Assembly (NCBI GenBank): GCA_031263265.1
Contig: JAISGE010000101.1
Coordinates: forward strand, 1 to 17,263
Direction: 5' to 3'
Source of the DNA: Treponema sp.
Lineage (GTDB): Bacteria; Spirochaetota; Spirochaetia; Treponematales; Breznakiellaceae
Length of the DNA: 17,263 bases
Below, piece after piece: positions 14,651 through 17,263 of the stretch. Numbering within the stretch: position 1 is the stretch's first letter; each line of letters starts with the position of its first letter. A program made the translations under genes and the position numbers. The notes beneath the pieces were generated by a model, which ran no database searches, was not told where the DNA came from, and saw only the letters and a list, made by a program, of their open reading frames with translations.

Positions 14651-15512
14651 CAGGCCCTCCGGACCAAGAAAGTTTGGTACGCAGGGCTTTATAAAAGCCG
14701 CTTCTATCCGAGGCAATGAGGTGGGCTTCATAAGGAGCCTGCTTAATATACACCCGATCCCCTGGTTCCAGCGACTCGGTTACCTGTCCATCCAGGGTCA
14801 GGAGTACCCCGCTTCGTTGTTCTGCTTCAACTTCCACGATAACCGCTTCCCGGGCAGGCACTACAATGGGACGATTCGACAGGGTAAAGGGACAAATTGG
14901 ATTAATGATTAACGCTTCCATTTCAGGATCGAGAATCGGTCCCCCGGCAGATACGGAATAGGCGGTAGAACCAGTGGGAGTGGCCACAATAAGCCCATCA
15001 GAGCGGTATTTACCCAGACGCATATATTCATGGGGAGCCAGAGCTTCCGATTCAACTTTGAGACGTATGATCTTAGCGATGCCCGAAGCAGAGATAACCG
15101 TATCATTCAAACAGGAACCTCTGACTACGGTTCTATCCCCCCGTTTTACGGTTACCTCAAGCATAAACCTTCGGGAAATTCCAATCTTTCCGTCCATCCA
15201 CCGCCTAAAAACCTGAACCCATTCATCAGGGTGTACCGAAGCGATAAATCCCAAAGTACCCAAATTTACCGGAAAGATGGGCACTCCTAAAGGCGCCATA
15301 GACCTGGCAGCATAAAGTACGGTTCCATCCCCTCCAAGACTGAATGCTAGATCATACGTACCGTCTACATCCCTATCAGGCTTCCCGGTAAAGGCACAAC
15401 AGTAAGTTTCAATGTGGTTACGATTCAGTTCTTCCCGTATTTCATCGGCCACATGCTGGGCATTGACTTTATGCAGATTAATAAACAGCAACGCCCTTTT
15501 TACCGTGGCCAT
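14643..15512 (-). CDS. nadK: NAD kinase
   Basis: The 289-residue protein phosphorylates NAD to NADP with ATP (or polyphosphate), supplying cytosolic NADP. Marks: the GGDGT motif (60-64, Asp62 the catalytic candidate), NLGTLGFIA, NDTVIS, SDGLIVATPTGSTAYSVSAGG in the C-terminal half, and a DGQ near the end. Length fits the family. The ATG at 15512 is preceded by a strong GGAGG at 6 nt. It follows the DegT-like gene by 37 nt and overlaps recN by 8 bp. Its N-terminal KRALLFINLHK is the usual opening strand. Confidence 0.97.
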   Translation of the reverse strand: MATVKRALLFINLHKVNAQHVADEIREELNRNHIETYCCAFTGKPDRDVDGTYDLAFSLGGDGTVLYAARSMAPLGVPIFPVNLGTLGFIASVHPDEWVQVFRRWMDGKIGISRRFMLEVTVKRGDRTVVRGSCLNDTVISASGIAKIIRLKVESEALAPHEYMRLGKYRSDGLIVATPTGSTAYSVSAGGPILDPEMEALIINPICPFTLSNRPIVVPAREAVIVEVEAEQRSGVLLTLDGQVTESLEPGDRVYIKQAPYEAHLIASDRSGFYKALRTKLSWSGGPDA

Positions 15513-15549
15513 TACAATCCTCCGCCTTCTTTATCTTGTCTGTAATTAT

Positions 15550-16569
15550 TTAAGGAAGGCTTACTATAAGTTTTGCGACCTTTTCAATGTCTGTCGTCCC
15601 AAGTCGGGGATAAAGCGGAAAAAGAACTGTCCTCAAGGACAGGGAATAACTTTCAGGGCATAAACTTGGCTCTACCTTACCGCTTCCCATCAAAGTACCT
15701 TCAAAGGCGCTTTCCACGGCAATCTCTTTCCGTTTGGCATAAGCCTTTACTTCTTTCATACCGGTTTCAAGCATCAAAGGAAAAGCATAATTATTATACC
15801 CACCCTCATCCTCTGGGATAAACCGTTTATGCCGGGTTCGCAATGCCGATTGAGTATAAATCTGAGCGATTCCTTTGCGTTTTTCAAGATTCTTAGTCCC
15901 CTCTCGAAACTGAACCACCGCCATTGCGGCATTCATATCGGGGATGCTGTATTCAGGAGGCAGATCCCCGCAATTCCGCAACACCGACGCGTCCCTACGA
16001 TTTACTCCATAGAGAAGCGCTCCTCCTCCTGAAGTGAGCATGTCTCGTTCTTCCAAGCCCAAAAAGGTAAAAACCCCCAATGAGGGCTTTCCCTCAGTGC
16101 CGTAGCTCTGGGAACGATCCTCAATAACCGGCAATCCTATCTCAACAATAGAAACCATATCTGGTACAAAACCCAGGGTATGATGCACAAGGATACACTT
16201 CGGCGGAGAATTTCCCCGCTTACACGCAGACTCCACAGTTTCCCTATCCATACAAGGAGAAGAAGCACTTACATCGCAGTACACTGCCCTGAGTCCCATA
16301 TCCTCAAGAACCTGGGCATAATACCAAGGAGATAATGCAGACAGTACTACCCCTGCTCCCACTTCAAGATTCAATGATTTAAGCGCTAAAAAAAGGGCAA
16401 ATACCGGACTTCTGAGGGCTAAACAATAATCAAACCCCAGATATTCCTTAGCAACCTGAATCAAGAGCCGAGACTGCGCTCCCGGTCCAATCTTATCCTC
16501 CACCATAGCCGTAAGTACCGCATCCATTTCTTTCCGCCGGATAGTCGGAGAATAGACTTCAATTCTCAT
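15550..16569 (-). CDS. DegT/DnrJ/EryC1-fold protein lacking the PLP lysine
   Basis: The 339-residue protein looks like a sugar aminotransferase of the DegT (SpsC-like) family. Visible marks: residues 53-63 in place of the GT-AL helix, SPWYYAQV for the strand after it, VIEDRSQSYG (149-157) where Asp151 and Gln154 fit the pyridoxal-phosphate-binding block, SGGGALL (180-186) matching the GEGGAL segment, and MNAAMAVVQF (212-221). The lysine that normally forms the Schiff base should stand about five residues before the glycine block; here the stretch is LEERDMLT, with Arg175 by my alignment. It is therefore neither the usual Lys nor the His of ColD-type dehydratases. Function is unclear: a catalytically dead or altered enzyme. 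It lies 15 nt after cheW and lacks a clear ribosome site. Confidence 0.75.
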   Translation of the reverse strand: MRIEVYSPTIRRKEMDAVLTAMVEDKIGPGAQSRLLIQVAKEYLGFDYCLALRSPVFALFLALKSLNLEVGAGVVLSALSPWYYAQVLEDMGLRAVYCDVSASSPCMDRETVESACKRGNSPPKCILVHHTLGFVPDMVSIVEIGLPVIEDRSQSYGTEGKPSLGVFTFLGLEERDMLTSGGGALLYGVNRRDASVLRNCGDLPPEYSIPDMNAAMAVVQFREGTKNLEKRKGIAQIYTQSALRTRHKRFIPEDEGGYNNYAFPLMLETGMKEVKAYAKRKEIAVESAFEGTLMGSGKVEPSLCPESYSLSLRTVLFPLYPRLGTTDIEKVAKLIVSLP

Positions 16570-16584
16570 ACAAACATCTGAAAC

Positions 16585-17052
16585 TTATCGAAGATTTGCA
16601 ATCTTCTGAAGTTCCTTGGGGTTGAAGAGATCCCGGATCCCTAAAATGATAAGATATCCATGTTCCTGGCGAACAACCCCTTGAATATATTCAGACCCTA
16701 TACCGCTTAGCATTTGAGGTGGGGGCTGCACATCTTCTTTTTCTATGGTTACTACACGGGAAACCCTGTCAATGATTACTCCCAACTTCATCCCGTCAAT
16801 ATCCAAAATAATAAAACCGGACAAGAGTTCATCATCTTCAGAAACAAGCATTTTCTTTAACTGAAATCTCTTATGCAAATTAATAATCGGAATTATTTCA
16901 CTGCGAAGATTAAAAATGCCTTCTACATACATAGGTGCATTTGGAATAGCCCTCACATCTTGAACCCGGACAATTTCCTTAACATCCATTATATTAATTC
17001 CATATAATTCTTCACCCAACTGAAAAGTGACTAATTGATGTTGATCAGCCAT
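16585..17052 (-). CDS. cheW: chemotaxis coupling protein CheW
   Basis: The 155-residue protein is a single CheW domain: QLVTFQLGEELYGINIMDVKEIVRV (6-30), IPNAPMYVEGIFNLRSEIIPIINL (36-59), LGVIIDRVSRVVTIEKEDV and the final YIQGVVRQEHGYLIILGIRDLF. CheW links chemoreceptors to the histidine kinase CheA at the cytosolic face of the membrane and controls flagellar switching; this fits a motile spirochaete. The ATG at 17052 has GGGGAG at normal spacing. It is the first gene of the long minus-strand operon, 98 bp downstream of the 5S gene. The linkage to nadK and recN has no obvious functional meaning. Confidence 0.95.
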   Translation of the reverse strand: MADQHQLVTFQLGEELYGINIMDVKEIVRVQDVRAIPNAPMYVEGIFNLRSEIIPIINLHKRFQLKKMLVSEDDELLSGFIILDIDGMKLGVIIDRVSRVVTIEKEDVQPPPQMLSGIGSEYIQGVVRQEHGYLIILGIRDLFNPKELQKIANLR

Positions 17053-17076
17053 ATACTCTCCCCTTCTTACTTCATT

Positions 17077-17105
17077 TCCATAAAGCCAAAGACACCTGTA
17101 ACCAA
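17077..17105 (-). promoter_or_regulatory. weak candidate promoter for the cheW operon
   Basis: On the minus strand TTGGTT (17100-17105) is followed after 17 nt by TATGGA (17077-17082). Each hexamer matches consensus at only 3 of 6 bases, but spacing and placement, about 18 nt before the expected start site region of cheW, are right. An rRNA read-through or a flagellar sigma factor are alternatives I cannot exclude. Confidence 0.25.
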
Positions 17106-17150
17106 TGTACTATCGAACAGCTCTTTCTTCAAGAGGGAAAATATAAAAAA

Positions 17151-17263
17151 GCCTGGCGACGACCTACTTTCCCGCTCCTTTTAGGGGCAGTATCATTGGC
17201 GTAAGAGGGCTTGACTTCCGTGTTCGGAATGGGAACGGGTATATCACCTCCACCATAATCACC
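17151..17263 (-). rRNA. rrf: 5S ribosomal RNA, 5' end cut by the window edge
   Basis: The minus strand carries the 5S core: ACCCGTTCCCATTCCGAACAC followed by GGAAGTCAAGCCC, and ends GTAGGTCGTCGCCAGGC. The 3' CCAGGC should pair with a 5' GCCTGG; the window ends at GGTGATT, so about 4-6 bases are missing at the 5' side and the full molecule would be near 118 nt. The 3' end runs straight into TTTTTT, which with the terminal helix would terminate transcription. The rest of the rRNA operon must lie to the right of the window. Confidence 0.95.

Noticed and set aside
14651..14731. N-terminal extension of RecN
   Set aside because: It lies inside nadK, and the RecN family begins with MLxELxVxNFAL, which has its own GGAGGG site.

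Overview
The window looks like spirochaete DNA, most likely a Treponema-type genome with about 50% GC. I infer this from the relaxed spirochaetal lipoboxes and from the gene order cheW / DegT-like aminotransferase / nadK / recN, which I recall from memory (not checked here) as also occurring in Treponema pallidum. The right edge holds the 3' part of a 5S rRNA gene on the minus strand, so an rRNA operon lies just outside.

Layout. (1) 55-2666, plus strand: a two-gene unit of nucleotide-pool and genome maintenance, rdgB (ITP/XTP pyrophosphatase) followed by an ATGA-overlapping UvrD/PcrA/Rep-type helicase. (2) 2667-5324: an accessory-looking block with a 53-residue lipoprotein (minus), a 336-residue SH3-type lipoprotein (plus) and a DUF3089 alpha/beta-hydrolase-like protein (minus). 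A 17-bp direct repeat brackets it (22 bp with one mismatch); the left copy is the 3' end of the helicase gene, as expected of an integration scar. (3) 5379-5792, plus: a hotdog-fold acyl-CoA thioesterase. (4) 8105-5798, minus: a three-gene operon of a DUF4418-like membrane protein, an FtsX/MacB-type permease and its ATPase. It has its own -35/-10 promoter whose -10 sits inside a perfect 7-bp inverted repeat, and the predicted extracytoplasmic loops carry Cys/Met/His clusters. (5) 17052-8219, minus: an apparent seven-gene operon with gaps of 37 nt or less, comprising cheW, a DegT-fold protein that seems to lack the PLP lysine, nadK, recN, an unknown helical protein, and the two halves of a heterodimeric ABC exporter. 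(6) 17151-17263, minus: 5S rRNA.

How the genes relate: rdgB/helicase and recN/nadK are housekeeping functions. The two ABC systems differ in kind: one is a type IV-like heterodimeric exporter with one predicted degenerate ATPase site and a periplasmic insertion of roughly 120 residues, and the other is a MacB/LolCDE-like machine. The most promising candidates for undescribed biology are the DUF4418/permease/ATPase operon with its operator-like dyad, the lysine-less DegT protein, and the repeat-bracketed lipoprotein/DUF3089 block. I see no CRISPR array, tRNA, transposase or integrase.
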